Origin: Cognatundibacterium luofuense
GTDB lineage: Bacteria > Pseudomonadota > Gammaproteobacteria > Burkholderiales > Burkholderiaceae_D
Direction of reading: 5' to 3'
Length of the DNA stretch: 64,000 bases
NCBI RefSeq assembly: GCF_018139685.1
Contig: NZ_JAGSPN010000006.1
Location: 62,001-126,000 of the forward strand
Each line of letters starts with the position of its first letter. Within the stretch, counting starts at the first letter, position 1. Position numbers and translations under genes: made by a program. The notes below the pieces were generated by a model. That model saw only the letters and a program-made list of their open reading frames with translations. It was not told the DNA's origin and did no database searches. Of the stretch, positions 45,729-58,100 are shown piece by piece.

Positions 45729-47009
45729 TCAAAGTTTTGCGAATGCAGAACTTGCCGCTTCCAGGGTGGTGTCTATTATTTGATCAGTATGCTGAATAGA
45801 CACGAATCCGGCTTCGAATGCTGAAGGGGCGAGGTAAACGCCTTCATTCAGCATCAGATGGAAGAAGCGGTTGAACTTATCCTTGTCGCTGGACATCATT
45901 GCCGCATAGCTTGCAGGAACTTCTTCACTAAAATAAATCCCGAACATTCCGCCAACAGAGTCTGCACAGACAGCGTGTCCGGCTGCGCGACCTGCTTCTG
46001 CTAGACCTGAAGCGAGACGGGATGTTTGTTTGGTCAGTACGTCATAAAATCCGGGTTGCTGGATTAGTCGCAAAGTCGCCAGACCGGCTGCAACGGCGAC
46101 CGGGTTGCCAGAAAGCGTACCAGCCTGATAGACGCCGCCGACAGGTGCCATGTGCGCCATGATGTCAGCACGTCCGCCGAATGCAGCGACTGGCAGTCCG
46201 CCACCAATAACTTTACCCATGCATACGAGATCAGCCTGGATGTTATACAGTGCCTGAGCCCCATGTAAACCGACCCTGAATCCGCACATGACTTCATCAA
46301 AAATCAGGATGCTGCCATGTCGTGTGCATAAATCACGCATGGTTTGCAGGAAGCCCTGAGTCGCGCGGATAAGATTCATATTGCCAGCGACAGGCTCAAC
46401 AATGACGCAGGCAATCTGATCGCCGATCGATGCAAAAACCTCTTCTAACTGGGCGCTGTTGTTATAGTCGAGAACAACAGTGTGCTTGCTAAAGTCTTCT
46501 GGAACGCCTGCAGAGGTCGGGTTGCCAAATGTCAGCAAGCCGCTTCCCGCTTTTACCAGCAATGAGTCTGCATGTCCGTGGTAGCAGCCCTCAAATTTGA
46601 TTATTTTGTCGCGCTTTGTTGCGCCTCTTGCGAGACGCAGTGCGCTCATGGTTGCCTCTGTGCCAGAGGAAACCAACCGTACTTGTTCAACACCCGGAAC
46701 TAGTCTGCACAGTTCTTCAGCCATGATTACTTCTGCTTCTGTCGGGGCTCCAAAGCTAAGTCCCAGTGCCGCAGCTTGCTGCACTGCATGTATGACTTCC
46801 GGATGTGTGTGACCAACAATTGCAGGCCCCCAGGAGCCGATATAGTCGATATAGCGCTTACCATCAGCGTCCCAAAAATACGGGCCTTCCGCACGCGTGA
46901 TAAAGCGCGGAGTGCCGCCAACTGAGCGGAATGCACGTACCGGAGAGTTAACGCCGCCTGGTGTAGAGCGTTGAGCACGTTCAAACAGAGTTTCGTTTTT
47001 ACTGGTCAT
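45729..47009 (-). CDS. hemL: Glutamate-1-semialdehyde 2,1-aminomutase
   Basis: 426-residue PLP enzyme making 5-aminolevulinate for haem by the C5 pathway. The PLP lysine is K266 in GKVIGGGLP; '[13 protein letters not shown]' and '[10 protein letters not shown]' are typical N-terminal blocks. It overlaps the thiD-like gene by 11 bases, so the pair is one transcript. The hemL-thiD-rubredoxin order is common in Burkholderiales. Confidence 0.96.
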   Translation of the reverse strand: MTSKNETLFERAQRSTPGGVNSPVRAFRSVGGTPRFITRAEGPYFWDADGKRYIDYIGSWGPAIVGHTHPEVIHAVQQAAALGLSFGAPTEAEVIMAEELCRLVPGVEQVRLVSSGTEATMSALRLARGATKRDKIIKFEGCYHGHADSLLVKAGSGLLTFGNPTSAGVPEDFSKHTVVLDYNNSAQLEEVFASIGDQIACVIVEPVAGNMNLIRATQGFLQTMRDLCTRHGSILIFDEVMCGFRVGLHGAQALYNIQADLVCMGKVIGGGLPVAAFGGRADIMAHMAPVGGVYQAGTLSGNPVAVAAGLATLRLIQQPGFYDVLTKQTSRLASGLAEAGRAAGHAVCADSVGGMFGIYFSEEVPASYAAMMSSDKDKFNRFFHLMLNEGVYLAPSAFEAGFVSIQHTDQIIDTTLEAASSAFAKL

Positions 47010-47868
47010 AACTGGTTATTGAATCAGATTGAGATAGTGGATCTTTGGCAGAGTCTGCGATTTCTTTCGCCCAGAAGAAACGGTCGGGGACGCGTTTTCC
47101 CATACCGAGCTGCTGTGAGTGCCTCAGTGTGGCATGGGTATATTCTTGTGCTTCAAGCACGGCATCCGTCATGTCCATACCATTGGCGAGCAGCGCTGCG
47201 ATTGCTGCAGACAGCGTGCTTCCGGCGCCGCAATGTGTTCCGGGAACGCGGGGCCAAACGTACTTTTTTATCAGGCCAGATGGACCGAATAATTGATTTT
47301 CAATTTCTCCTGCACCTGACGGTGTGCCGGTTACCAGGACATACTCGCACCCACTGTCAATGACAGACATGACGCTAACAGACAAATCATCGGAAACCGG
47401 ATTGTCGTCGCCCGAATCAGACATGCGAGCCAGTTCAACTGCAGAAATAAGCAGCAAACTTGCCTGAGGTAAAAGTAACTCCTGTATCGCGGTCAGCAGA
47501 TCCTCAGCATCAGGGGTTTGCTCGTCAAGTTCGGTATGTACAGGATCCAGTATTAGTGGCTGGTCAGGGTAGTCAGCAGCAATCTCCGCGATTACGGTCA
47601 CATTTTCTACGCTTCCAACGAGTCCTACCTTGATGGCTGCGACCTGCATATCTTCGAGAACCGTTCTAGCCTGATCATCGACTAAATCTGCCTCAACGGG
47701 ATGTAGATTGTCTGTCTGTGCAGTGTCGCCGGTGAGAATCGCCGTCACGACAGGTAGCCCGTGACAACCCATAGCAGCAAAAGATGCCTGATCTGCGAAT
47801 AGTCCTTGTGCTCCAACCGGGTCCGTGGCACCAAAGCTGACGATAAGTGGTGAAATTTGGTTTTGCAC
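46999..47868 (-). CDS. thiD: ThiD-like hydroxymethylpyrimidine (phosphate) kinase
   Basis: 289 residues of the ribokinase-like fold, expected to phosphorylate HMP and HMP-P for thiamine. The N-terminal block '[16 protein letters not shown]' departs from the usual 'GSDSSGGAGIQAD', and the anion-hole motif is [12 protein letters not shown] with Ser where classical ThiD has the reactive Cys (GTGCTLSA). A C-terminal tail of about 40 residues is added. The start is GTG 47868. Kinase fold is clear; true ThiD activity is less certain. Confidence 0.72.
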   Translation of the reverse strand: MQNQISPLIVSFGATDPVGAQGLFADQASFAAMGCHGLPVVTAILTGDTAQTDNLHPVEADLVDDQARTVLEDMQVAAIKVGLVGSVENVTVIAEIAADYPDQPLILDPVHTELDEQTPDAEDLLTAIQELLLPQASLLLISAVELARMSDSGDDNPVSDDLSVSVMSVIDSGCEYVLVTGTPSGAGEIENQLFGPSGLIKKYVWPRVPGTHCGAGSTLSAAIAALLANGMDMTDAVLEAQEYTHATLRHSQQLGMGKRVPDRFFWAKEIADSAKDPLSQSDSITSYDQ

Positions 47869-47981
47869 GTTTCGTAGATTAATATAGTCGGCTCAGTGAA
47901 GCTCCGCGAGCATGATAGTCGCTGGTCACTGGGTATGGTTTGTAGCAACGCAATATTCTACTTGATTGAAGGGTTGAAGTC

Positions 47982-48176
47982 GTGAGTGAAAATATGAATG
48001 GTGCAGCAGAGTGGAAAACCTGGATGTGTCTTATTTGTGGCTGGGTTTATGACGAAGAGCAGGGGATGCCTGAAGATGGCGTCGCACCTGGTACTCGTTG
48101 GGAAGATGTGCCGCTGAACTGGACCTGTCCTGAGTGCGGTGCGCGCAAGGATGATTTTGAAATGGTTGTGATTTAA
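47982..48176 (+). CDS. Rubredoxin
   Basis: 64 residues with the iron site MCLICGW ... CPECGA and the family's 'YDEEQGMPEDGVAPGTRWEDVP' core. A small cytoplasmic electron carrier. GTG 47982 with AAGGG 8 bases upstream is the likely start; ATG 47994 is an alternative. Divergent from the thiD-like gene and upstream of the Pil-Chp cluster, as in relatives. Confidence 0.95.
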   Translation: MSENMNGAAEWKTWMCLICGWVYDEEQGMPEDGVAPGTRWEDVPLNWTCPECGARKDDFEMVVI

Positions 48177-48246
48177 CCGCAATTTGTCCGCAATTCGTCT
48201 GATTTTCCTTGTGTTGAATGTTTATTCGGGGAAAATAAGAGGATTA

Positions 48247-48267
48247 TGTAACGGGATCTCTGTTACA
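48247..48267 (+). promoter_or_regulatory. Inverted repeat upstream of pilG
   Basis: TGTAAC-N9-GTTACA, a 21-base symmetric site 52 bases before the pilG start. Candidate operator for the chemosensory operon; the spacing differs from the TyrR-like boxes at alr, so a different protein is likely. Confidence 0.4.
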
Positions 48268-48318
48268 GTTTTCCGCAGGAAAATGACTTGTCTGGATTTG
48301 TCGGGAAGAGATTAGTTT

Positions 48319-48720
48319 ATGTCAACAGTGACTGGTAATGAAAATGTCAGAATCATGGTGATCGACGATAGCAGCACAATCCGTCGTTCTGCTGAGATTT
48401 TTCTGGGGCAGGCTGGCTATCAGATTGTTCTGGCTGAGGACGGTTTCGATGCACTGGCGAAAATTAATGACTCGCATCCGGATTTGATTTTCTGCGATAT
48501 TCTGATGCCGAGGCTCGATGGGTATCAGACTTGTGCTCTGATTAAAAAAAGCGCCCGGTTCCGTGAGACCCCGGTCATTATGCTTTCATCGAAAGATGGT
48601 TTGTTTGACCGTGCGCGTGGCGCAATGGTCGGCTCAGATGAATATCTGACCAAGCCATTTACGAAAGACAGTTTGTTGAAAACTGTGCGTCACTACACCG
48701 TAGCCGGGCAAGATAAATAA
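48319..48720 (+). CDS. pilG: Response regulator PilG
   Basis: 133-residue single receiver domain. The acidic pocket is in 'VIDDSS', the phospho-acceptor aspartate in 'FCDILMPRLDGYQ', and the lysine in 'LTKPF'. In the Pil-Chp system PilG promotes pilus extension through PilB. First gene of pilGHIJ-chpA; GGAAGAG precedes the ATG. Confidence 0.93.
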   Translation: MSTVTGNENVRIMVIDDSSTIRRSAEIFLGQAGYQIVLAEDGFDALAKINDSHPDLIFCDILMPRLDGYQTCALIKKSARFRETPVIMLSSKDGLFDRARGAMVGSDEYLTKPFTKDSLLKTVRHYTVAGQDK

Positions 48721-48745
48721 TCAGCTTTTATGAGGTATTGTTAAG

Positions 48746-49111
48746 ATGGCTATTCAAAAAATTCTGGTAGTAGATGATTCTCCTACCGAACGTTATTTTC
48801 TGACAGACGTGCTCGTCAAAAATGGATTTTCAGTCTCTACCGCTGAAAATGGTGAAGAAGCGCTGTTGAAAATCAAAGCTGATAAGCCTCAGTTGATTCT
48901 GATGGACGTGGTTATGCCGGGTCAGAATGGCTTTCAGATTACGCGTGCGATCGCTAAAGATCCTGATACTCAGGATATTCCGGTCATCATCTGCACCAGT
49001 AAAAATCAGGAAACGGATCGCATCTGGGGATTGCGGCAAGGTGCCAGGGACTATCTGGTTAAGCCTATCGATCCGCAGGAATTACTGACGAAAATTGCCG
49101 CGCTCGGCTGA
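48746..49111 (+). CDS. pilH: Response regulator PilH
   Basis: 121-residue CheY-like receiver with 'VVDDSPTE', 'LMDVVMPGQNGF' and 'LVKPID'. PilH opposes PilG, acting as phosphate sink or retraction signal. It follows pilG by 25 bases. Confidence 0.93.
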   Translation: MAIQKILVVDDSPTERYFLTDVLVKNGFSVSTAENGEEALLKIKADKPQLILMDVVMPGQNGFQITRAIAKDPDTQDIPVIICTSKNQETDRIWGLRQGARDYLVKPIDPQELLTKIAALG

Positions 49112-49149
49112 TGCGCGATTGACTGTGAATTCTGACCCCGGATCCTGTT

Positions 49150-49722
49150 ATGACAGAGATTGTGAATGAAACAAACCCGGCAGACCGGGTTGTACGCGCT
49201 TCTGATGGACGTAAGCATACCCGTTTGCGAGAGTTTCAGGCGCAGCTTGTTGAACGTATGCAGGCTGCTCAGCGTAGTGGATTTGTTCAGCTAAGTCAGT
49301 TGGGTGTCATGATCGGAGGCAGCCGTTATCTGCTCGACTTGCGCGAGGCGGGTGAAATTGTGAGTGTTGGTACTTTATCTTCCGTTCCGCTTACGCGTGA
49401 CTGGTACAAAGGTTTATCCAATATCCGGGGGAATCTGACAAGTGTTGTTGATCTATCCCGCTTTCTGGGTAGCGAGCTGACTGAAGTCAATCCTTCCTGT
49501 CGCATTGTTGCGTTTGCACCGGCACTGATGTTTAACGCAGGCTTGCTTGTTTCTCAGGTATTCGGCTTAAGGAATCTGAATGACATGACATTGCTGGATG
49601 GTGATGTTGCCATCCGGGAATGGTTGCCACGTCGTTTTTCTGATCAGGATGGACACATCTGGTCTGAACTGAGTCTTTCGACTCTCGTTCGTGATCAGGA
49701 TTTTTTACATATTGCGTTGTAA
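49150..49722 (+). CDS. pilI: CheW-like adaptor PilI
   Basis: 190 residues with a CheW domain (about 45-180: '[18 protein letters not shown]', '[23 protein letters not shown]'). It links the receptor PilJ to the kinase ChpA. The N-terminal 40 residues are charged and variable. Confidence 0.9.
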   Translation: MTEIVNETNPADRVVRASDGRKHTRLREFQAQLVERMQAAQRSGFVQLSQLGVMIGGSRYLLDLREAGEIVSVGTLSSVPLTRDWYKGLSNIRGNLTSVVDLSRFLGSELTEVNPSCRIVAFAPALMFNAGLLVSQVFGLRNLNDMTLLDGDVAIREWLPRRFSDQDGHIWSELSLSTLVRDQDFLHIAL

Positions 49723-49774
49723 TGCGGTTTGCGAACGCAACCGCAGGCTTTTCAATCGTTTAGGAGACTTAGTA

Positions 49775-52093
49775 ATGGCATTTAATCTACCGTTCTTGTC
49801 CAAGGGAAAAGAAGATCCGGAAGTTGACGGAACAGAGGCTGAGGCAAGGTCACCTTTGAATGCCGGCACGGCAGAGATTGAAGAAGCTGCGAATGTACGT
49901 ATTGTGACGGCGGAAGCTGATTCAGATGCGACAAAAGCAGCTCCTGCAACAGAGCAGCATGCTGATGCGACATTTATCGGTGACGCACTTGAAAAAGGTG
50001 GTGATATTCGTCTGCCACTCATTGGTCATTTACCGTTGCAGCGCCAGTTGCGTATGTTGTCTGTCGCAATGGGTATTTCATTACTTGCAGGTGCAGGGTT
50101 TGTCGTTCTGAATGCCAGTCAGTCCTCGCTGATGTCTACTCAGGTGCAGATCGCGGGTGACGTACTGATGCACTCTCAGCGTATCGGTAAAGCAGCGCCG
50201 AATGCGATTCAGGGTAATCCTGAAGCGTTTAAACAGCTCGAAGACAGTCGTAAAGAAGTTAATAATGATTTGAAAATTCTGCTGGAAGGCGGCTCGTATC
50301 AGGGGCGTAGTGTAAGTAGTGCAAATTCCAAGCTGACTCCGGTACTTGAGGATACGGTCAAAGCCTGGCAGGCGTCTAATAAAGCTGCTGAAACGATCCT
50401 GAAGTATCGCAAGGAACTGACTGGTTTCGGTCAGACGCAGCAAAAGCTGAACGCTTTGTCCCCGACACTGCTTGAGCTGACAGAGCAAATCTCCACGCTG
50501 AAGGTGCAGGGCGGTGGTTCTGCGCGTGAAATTTCGGCCTCCGGTCAGTTAGTGATGCTTACACAGCGTCTCGGACGAAGCGCCAATGAATTCCTGACAT
50601 CAGAGGGTGTGAATCCTGAGACAGCGTTCTTGCTGGGTAAAGACTCAAATACTTTCCATGATCTGGTTGAAGGCTTCCTGAACGGTAGCGAAATTTTGCG
50701 TCTGAATCCGACAAAGGATGCCGATACTCGTGAAAAATTACAGGAACTGAAAAAAGTCTTCGAAGAATACCAGGTCGGTGTCAGTGCGATTCTCAGCAAT
50801 CTGCAAAACTTTATTGCGACGAAACAGTCCGAGCAGCTGATTTTTAATGAAAATGAAAGTCTGAAAACCAAGCTGACCAAGTTGCAGAAAACGTATACCG
50901 ACGAGCAGGATTCGATCAGCCTGAGTTTCGTGATGCTGATGGTGTCTGCACTTGCCGCGCTGGCTTCTGCGGTTGGTATCGCACTTGTGCTGTTGCAGGA
51001 TAGCCGTAATCGCGCTAAAGAGGCGAATGAGCGTCGTATGGAAGCTGCTGCACAGATGCTTCAGGCGCAAAAGCAAGAAGAAGAGGCTAAACAGGCAAAC
51101 GATCAAAATCAGGCCGCGATTTTGCGCTTAATGAATGAGTTGCAGGAAGTTGCGGACGGTGACTTAACCATTCAGGCTACAGTTTCGGAAGATATTACCG
51201 GTGCGATTGCTGACTCGGTTAACTACACGGTGGAAGAGTTGCGTGGTCTGGTAGGGCGTGTTACCAAAACAGCGGAAGAAGTTACATCAGCGTCTGAATC
51301 TGCGCAGAGCGTATCTATTGATCTGATGAATGCGTCTGAACAGCAGTCCCGGGAAATTACAGATGCCGGTCAGGCGGTTCTGGCGATGGCGGCGGAAATT
51401 ACCGATGTATCCCGCTCTGCAAATGAATCTGCTGAAGTTGCACGTCAATCCGTTGCTGCGGCAGAGCAGGGTGCGCATGCGGTGGAAAATGCGATCAAGG
51501 GTATGAATGAGATTCGCGAGCAAATTCAGGAAACGTCGAAACGTATTAAACGACTGGGTGAGTCCTCTCAGGAAATTGGTGAAATTACCGAACTGATTTC
51601 TGACATTACCGAGCAAACCAACGTACTGGCGCTGAACGCGGCGATTCAGGCGGCGTCTGCAGGTGAAGCAGGTCGTGGTTTCTCGGTGGTTGCGGAAGAG
51701 GTTCAGCGACTGGCGGAACGCTCCGCTGAAGCGACCAAACAGATCGGTGCGCTGGTTCGTACGATTCAGACCGATACCCACGATGCAGTAGCTGCGATGG
51801 AAAAATCGACTCAGGGGGTTGTTGAGGGAGCGAAACTGTCAGATGCTGCGGGTACTGCGCTGGCAGAAATCCGTAGCGTTTCTAACCGTCTTGCTGAGCT
51901 GATTCAGGGCATTTCGCTTGCGACCGAACAGCAGGCCACATCTGCGAATGGTGTTGCGCAGAATATTCAGCACATTTTGGAAATTACAGATAATACCCGT
52001 ACTGGTACGCAGCAAACTGCTGACTCGATTAAACAATTGGCGATGCTCGCGGAAGAACTGAAGAACTCGGTATCCCGGTTCAAAATTGCCTGA
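49775..52093 (+). CDS. pilJ: Methyl-accepting chemotaxis protein PilJ
   Basis: 772 residues. A cytoplasmic acidic N-terminal stretch of about 90 residues precedes the first membrane span (about 91-113); the periplasmic PilJ domains run to the second span (about 380-405). Then come a HAMP region and the signalling helices with the tip '[24 protein letters not shown]'. In Pseudomonas PilJ responds to pilin or surface contact. The long N-terminal extension is unusual for a receptor. ATG 49775 has TAGGAGA upstream. Confidence 0.92.
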   Translation: MAFNLPFLSKGKEDPEVDGTEAEARSPLNAGTAEIEEAANVRIVTAEADSDATKAAPATEQHADATFIGDALEKGGDIRLPLIGHLPLQRQLRMLSVAMGISLLAGAGFVVLNASQSSLMSTQVQIAGDVLMHSQRIGKAAPNAIQGNPEAFKQLEDSRKEVNNDLKILLEGGSYQGRSVSSANSKLTPVLEDTVKAWQASNKAAETILKYRKELTGFGQTQQKLNALSPTLLELTEQISTLKVQGGGSAREISASGQLVMLTQRLGRSANEFLTSEGVNPETAFLLGKDSNTFHDLVEGFLNGSEILRLNPTKDADTREKLQELKKVFEEYQVGVSAILSNLQNFIATKQSEQLIFNENESLKTKLTKLQKTYTDEQDSISLSFVMLMVSALAALASAVGIALVLLQDSRNRAKEANERRMEAAAQMLQAQKQEEEAKQANDQNQAAILRLMNELQEVADGDLTIQATVSEDITGAIADSVNYTVEELRGLVGRVTKTAEEVTSASESAQSVSIDLMNASEQQSREITDAGQAVLAMAAEITDVSRSANESAEVARQSVAAAEQGAHAVENAIKGMNEIREQIQETSKRIKRLGESSQEIGEITELISDITEQTNVLALNAAIQAASAGEAGRGFSVVAEEVQRLAERSAEATKQIGALVRTIQTDTHDAVAAMEKSTQGVVEGAKLSDAAGTALAEIRSVSNRLAELIQGISLATEQQATSANGVAQNIQHILEITDNTRTGTQQTADSIKQLAMLAEELKNSVSRFKIA

Positions 52094-52095
52094 TG

Positions 52096-52156
52096 CCGCT
52101 GATGCGGTAAGTATGATCAAATCTTTCTACTTCGCGACAGAGCTGGCTCTGTCGCG
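52096..52156 (+). promoter_or_regulatory. Two intercistronic hairpins between pilJ and chpA
   Basis: CCGC-TGAT-GCGG around 52096-52107 and, stronger, CGCGACAGAG / CTCTGTCGCG (52133-52142 with 52147-52156, loop CTGG), a perfect 10-bp stem. No T run. Likely to affect how much chpA message or protein is made relative to pilJ. Confidence 0.5.
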
Positions 52157-52177
52157 GCCAGCATTTGTGGGGTATGC

Positions 52178-55100
52178 ATGACATACGACGTATCCAGTCC
52201 GGCGGAGTTTCCGCAGGAGCAGTTTGATACCGGACCTCTGTCCTGGGTAATCGCAGACATCAGGGAAGCGATCAATCAGGCCGGGAAAAAATTATCTGAA
52301 GCACTGAAACAAGATGAGGAAAGTCGTGCCACATCTTTGTTGCATGCTAAAAACTTCTTGCATCAGGCTCACGGTGCTCTGCAAATTGTCGATATCGATG
52401 GTGTCGCGCTTCTGACAGAGTCAATTGAAGACGTACTGGAACGATTACAGAACGGACAATTGGTCATCAGCGAAGAAGTAGTGACTGGTGTGCAGGACGC
52501 GTTTCACGCGGTACTGCGTTACCTTGAGGACTTGTTATCTGGTGCGCCGCATCAGCCAGTTCGTTTATTTCCCTACTACCGTACTGTCCTGGAACTGAAG
52601 GGGGCAGAGCGAATTCACCCTGCGGACCTGTTCTTTCCTACACTTGCTGTTCAGGAAAAGATTCCGGAACTGACCCTCAGCTATCGCGGCTCTGCACCTG
52701 CATACACTGGCTTACGTCAACGTTTTGAAAAATTGCTGTTGACGGTGCTGACCAGCAAGGATGCCGAGGCTCAGTTGAAAGCAGTTCTGCAGATGCGTGA
52801 CCTGATTGCAGAAATTGATCAGGTGCAAAGTACTCCGCAGGCGAAGGCGTTCTGGGTAGTAATGCGTGCGTTTACTGAAGCCGTTGAATCGGCGCGCATC
52901 CAAAATGAACAATACGTAAAACAAATTCTCGGCCGCATAAATCTTCAGATCCGGCGTCTGGTTGATGGCGGCACTGCTATTCCCGAGCGTTTGCTGCGCG
53001 ATGCATTATTTTTTATTGCCCAGATAAAGCAACCGACACCTTTGGTTGCCAGCATTCGTCAGGCATATGCGCTTGAAAATGCAGTGCCCGCAGATTACGA
53101 CAAGAAAAATTATGGCAGAGTTGCTGCGAGTGCATTGTCTACAGCGAAAGAACAACTGACTGCCGTAAAGAATCTCTGGGGACGAATTGCCAACGGAGAA
53201 CAAGGGCTTGCTGAAAAATTCTCCCAGAAAATGAAGGATCTGGCGGAAACAGGTGAATCCCTGAGTACCCCTTCGTTGTCAAAGCTCTTGCGGGAGTTGA
53301 GCGGGATTGCCAGACATGTTGCGCACTCCGAAGAAGGTAGTAAGTTCGGTCTTGAGCTTGCGACAAGCCTATTGTTTGTTGAGAATGCTCTTGATCAGAT
53401 TACCCGGCTGCCAGCACATTTTCAGGATCGTGCAGAGGAAATTACATCACGCTTATTGTCTGCGGTATCCGGCGATGAGCTGACATCTCAGGCTGCATGG
53501 ATGGGAGAGATCTCCCGCGAGGCTCAGCAGCGTCAGACCATGCATGTGCTGGTGACCGAGATGCAAACAAGTCTGCGTCAGATTGAAAAAAATCTTGACG
53601 AATACTTCCGTGATCATTCTCAGGCAGATTTACTGAAGCCGGTTGATAGCGTACTGCATCAAATCGGTGGTGCTCTCGCTATTCTTGATCAGGATGATGC
53701 GATGCGTGCCGTTGAGCATACGCGCCATCTTGTTGGACAATTTGATGAAGCGCTGCTCTCTGCAAGCGAAGCAGAGCAGAATACGCTGCATCAGAAAGTC
53801 GCGCAGAATATTGGTGCGCTGAGTTTTTTCATTGAGACGATTCAGAGTCAGCCGGAAACAGCTAAGAAAAAATTTACTTTCGATGCGGACACGGGTGTGT
53901 TCCGCTCGCATTTGCTGGAAAGCGGTAGCCAGAAGGAATTGCTTCCGAATGCTGATCAGCTGGTGATGCAGGAAATTTATCCGCAAGAAACCGTACTGAC
54001 GGCAGAAGAGGAACTCGCACATCAGCAGCAGGAAAGTGTTCGTCTGGCCGAGTCTCTGGCTAAAGCACCTGATGACGAGACTATTCGCGAGCAGCTGAAA
54101 CATTCGCTGGAAGCGGAACGTTCTGTTGCAACCTTGCTGGATGACACTGAAGCCGGTGAACGGGCAAAATCTGCAATGGCAGCGCTGGCACAAACCGGTG
54201 CCTCCGAAGTGCCGCAGCTCGTAGTGCATGCAGCAGTTCCTCAAGCACCAGTTTCAGCACCTGTAGTAATGCCGGAATCTGATGACGCAATCGATGCTGA
54301 GTTGCTGGAAATTTTCCTCATGGAGGCAGAGGAAGTTCTTCAGTTCGTGCGCGACACTTTACCGCTGTCACGTCAGGACACCGATAATCAGGAATATCTG
54401 ACAAGTCTTCGTCGCTCTTTCCATACGCTCAAAGGCAGTAGCCGCATGGTTGGCTTGAATGTCTTTGGCGAAACAGCCTGGAGTATTGAGCAGGTAATGA
54501 ATCTGTGGCTGTCTGAGTCGCGCCATGGGACTGAAGCATTGTATAAGCTGCTTGACCATGTCACAGGTGAAATGACTTTGTGGGTGGCAGAGCTGCGTGA
54601 TTCCGGTAACTCCTTCCGTAACGGTCACGCAATTGTTGCTGCTGCTCAAAGGTTGAAAGCAGGTGATACATCCGTTGAGCTGATTGCAGAAACTGAGCCC
54701 GCAGTGAACGCTGAAGCTGAAATCGTTTCCACAGTGCCTGATCAGGTAATCACTGAAGCAGATACTGAACCATTCGATGGTCCTGCACAAGATGCAGGCA
54801 GCGCTTTTGAAAGTTCTCACATTTCGGAAACTGTCAATTCAGAGATTTTTGCAGAAGAAGACGGAGTTGCAGGGCAGAAAGAGACAGCGCTGTTGCCTGA
54901 TGTACATACAGAGCATGTAGTTGAGCCGCTTTCCGATGTGGTGGAGCTGTCCGCAGATCCCGCAGATGATTTTGCATACCACACAGAGCCCCATGTATCT
55001 TCTGAGCCGATTCCGGCTGAAGAAAAATTGACTGTTGCTGTAGACGATCTTCTTGCAGAAGGCGCCCCGATATTGCAGGCAGAGTCGTTAACATCGGAAA

Positions 55101-58100
55101 TACAAATCGACGAATCTGCAGCACAGCATTTACCAACAGAAGCAGCAGACTTAGTTGATGCTGAGACGACAGATGCTCAGGATGCTACGGTTGCTGTATC
55201 GGATCTGCATGTAGAGCTTCACGAGTCCGCCGAATTGTCAGCAGACGATCCTGACAAATTACTGTCCGCTTCCGAAGTAATGGGAGTCGCTACGGATGAG
55301 TTTGTATCAGACGAGTCAGTGGCGGTTGCTGACGAAGCAGCAGAACATATTACGCGGTCTATTGAGGTCGCTCCTGAGCAGGAAGCCGGGTTTAACGATG
55401 GTCTGTTGGCTGAGTCACCGTGTGATCAGGGAGCGCCCGTTGAAACTGAAGCGGAAACAATTATCTCGGAAGATATTTCAGAATTGGAATTGCCTGATGA
55501 TATTGGTTTATCGTCCGAGGTTCAAAGTGAATCTGTTACTGCGCCGGATGTCGTAACAAGTGACGAGCTTGCCGATATTGTCGTTGAGGAAGTTGGTTCA
55601 GATGCCGACGCCGAGATAAGCCTGCATCCTGAACCGGTGATATCCGGACTTGCATCAGATGAGACTCCCGAATCAGCACAGGATGAATTGCTGACAGAGC
55701 AGATGTCAGATCCGATTGTATCCGAAGAAATGCCTGCAGAATTGAATCCGGATACGCATGAATTGGATGATCCTGTTGAAATCGTTGCAGAGACCGGTAC
55801 ACCGGAAACTGAAATTCAGGGTACTGAATCTGAAGCTATCGCGTCTGGTGATGAAACGGCGGAAACTGCACAAATTATCGAATTCCCGGATGTAAATAAA
55901 CCGGCAATTGTTCTCGATGATAATGTCAAACGTATCGGCGGGCTTGAGATCAGTCTGCCGCTGTATGGCATTTACATGGCGGAGACGGATGAAATCGTTC
56001 GTTTCCTGACGCAGGATTTCTCTGAATGGCGTCACGAACCGGAACGTGTTGTGTCCACACACGCAATACATGCAAGTCATTCTCTGGCTGGCAGCTCAGC
56101 AACCGTCGGCTTACGTCAGCTGCAAGAACTGGCCCACAGTATGGAGCTGGTGCTGCAACGTTTGCAGCGGCACCCGGTCGTATTGCATTCAAGCGAGTTT
56201 GATGTACTTGATGAAGCGCTGGATACCGCAAAACGTATGTTGCAGAAATTCGCGACATCGGAATTGCCGGAAGCAGCGCCTGAACAAATTCAGGCGCTCG
56301 AACACCTGTTGCAGGGCATTATTGCCCGCTCAGATGCCGGTGCGGATGAGGAATTCATTACGTCGACAAATGAGCGACTGAATCTCGAAGATCTTGAACA
56401 TCTGGCGCAGGAAAATGGTGATATACCGGAAGCACCGGTAATGCAGGAATTTGTCGAAGTTGCGCATGCAGACACAGTGGCTGCAATAGCACCGCCTGAA
56501 GTCAGTCAGCCCGCGGTTGCCAAGCTGAATGATGAGATTGACCAGGACTTGTTGCCAGTCTTCATCGAAGAAGGTCAGGATCTCTTGCCTATGGTCGGCG
56601 AATTGCTGCGCAGCTGGCAGGAGCATCCGGCTGACGGAGGCATTCCGCAATCCATCGCGCGTCTGATGCATACCATTAAGGGTAGTGCACGGATGGCTGG
56701 TGCAATGACGCTGGGGCAGCATATTCACGATATGGAAAGCCGTATCGAGAGTATGGCGAATACCGGTGGTGCGGTGCGGCAGCCATTGCTCGACGACTTG
56801 CTCGCAAGGCACGATCTGAGCATGCAAATGTTCGACCAGTTGCAGAATCCACAGGCTTACGTAACACCGGAAGTTCCTGAAGTACTGACCGCAGCACAAG
56901 AGCTGGATCGTTTCCAGGAAGAACTGATCGCAGGTGCAGAGTCTGCAGTGCCGGAAACTAAAGTACCGGAACTTGTCAGTCTGAACCCAGTTGTTCCTGT
57001 GAATACAGGTGCGCAGGTTAGGGCGATGCCGGCAGCAATGCCACTGAATGCGCCGTCGCAACCGGGAGCGCCGGTTCCGCTGGTGCGTGTGCGTGCCGAC
57101 GTGCTTGACCGACTGGTCAACCAGGCTGGTGAAGTGTCGATCTCCCGTTCTCGTCTGGAAAATGAAATTTCCACATTGCGTGCATCGCTGTCTGAACTGA
57201 CGGGTAACGTGACGCGTTTGCGTGATCAGTTGCGTGAAGTGGAAATTCAGGCGGAAAGTCAGATTGCGGCACAAATGTCACATGCTGCCGACCGAGATTT
57301 TGATCCGCTCGAGTTCGATCGCTTTACACGTCTGCAGGAACTGACCCGCATGATGGCAGAGAGCGTCAGCGACGTGGCGACAGTTCAGCAGAACTTGAAC
57401 CGTACTATCGATGGCGCATCCAGTGATTTGCTGACTCAGGCACGTCTGACACGTGAATTGCAGCAGGATCTGATGCGTGTGCGTATGATTCCGTTCGCCA
57501 GTGCGTCCGAGCGTTTGTATCGTGTGACACGACAGACGGCTAAAGAGCTCGATAAGCGTGTGAATCTGGATATCCGTGGTGCAGGCGTTGAAATGGACCG
57601 TGGCGTTCTGGAAAAAATGGTCGGTCCGTTTGAGCATTTGCTGCGCAATGCGATTGTGCATGGTATTGAAAGTCGCGAAGAACGTCGTCAGGCCGGAAAA
57701 AATGAAACCGGTGAATTGCTGATTGAAATTCGTCAGGAAGGTAACGAAGTTGTTATCCGCTTCAAAGACGACGGACGTGGACTGAACCTGCCTTCGATCC
57801 TGAACAAAGCACGCCAGTCTGGTCTGATCGGGCATGATGAACAACCGGGTGAAGCGGAAACCGCAGCACTGATCTTCGAGCCGGGCTTTACAACGGCGTC
57901 GGAAGTGACTGAGCTGGCGGGGCGGGGCGTCGGGATGGACGTGGTTCGTTCTGAAGCATCTTCGCTTGGCGGACGTGTTGAAGTGACCACTTCCGCAGGT
58001 CAGGGCGCTGAATTTACTATTCGCTTGCCATTGACGCTGGCAGTAACGCAGGTGGTATTGCTGAGCGCCGGTGGCAAAACCTATGCGGTTCCGTCGGTTC

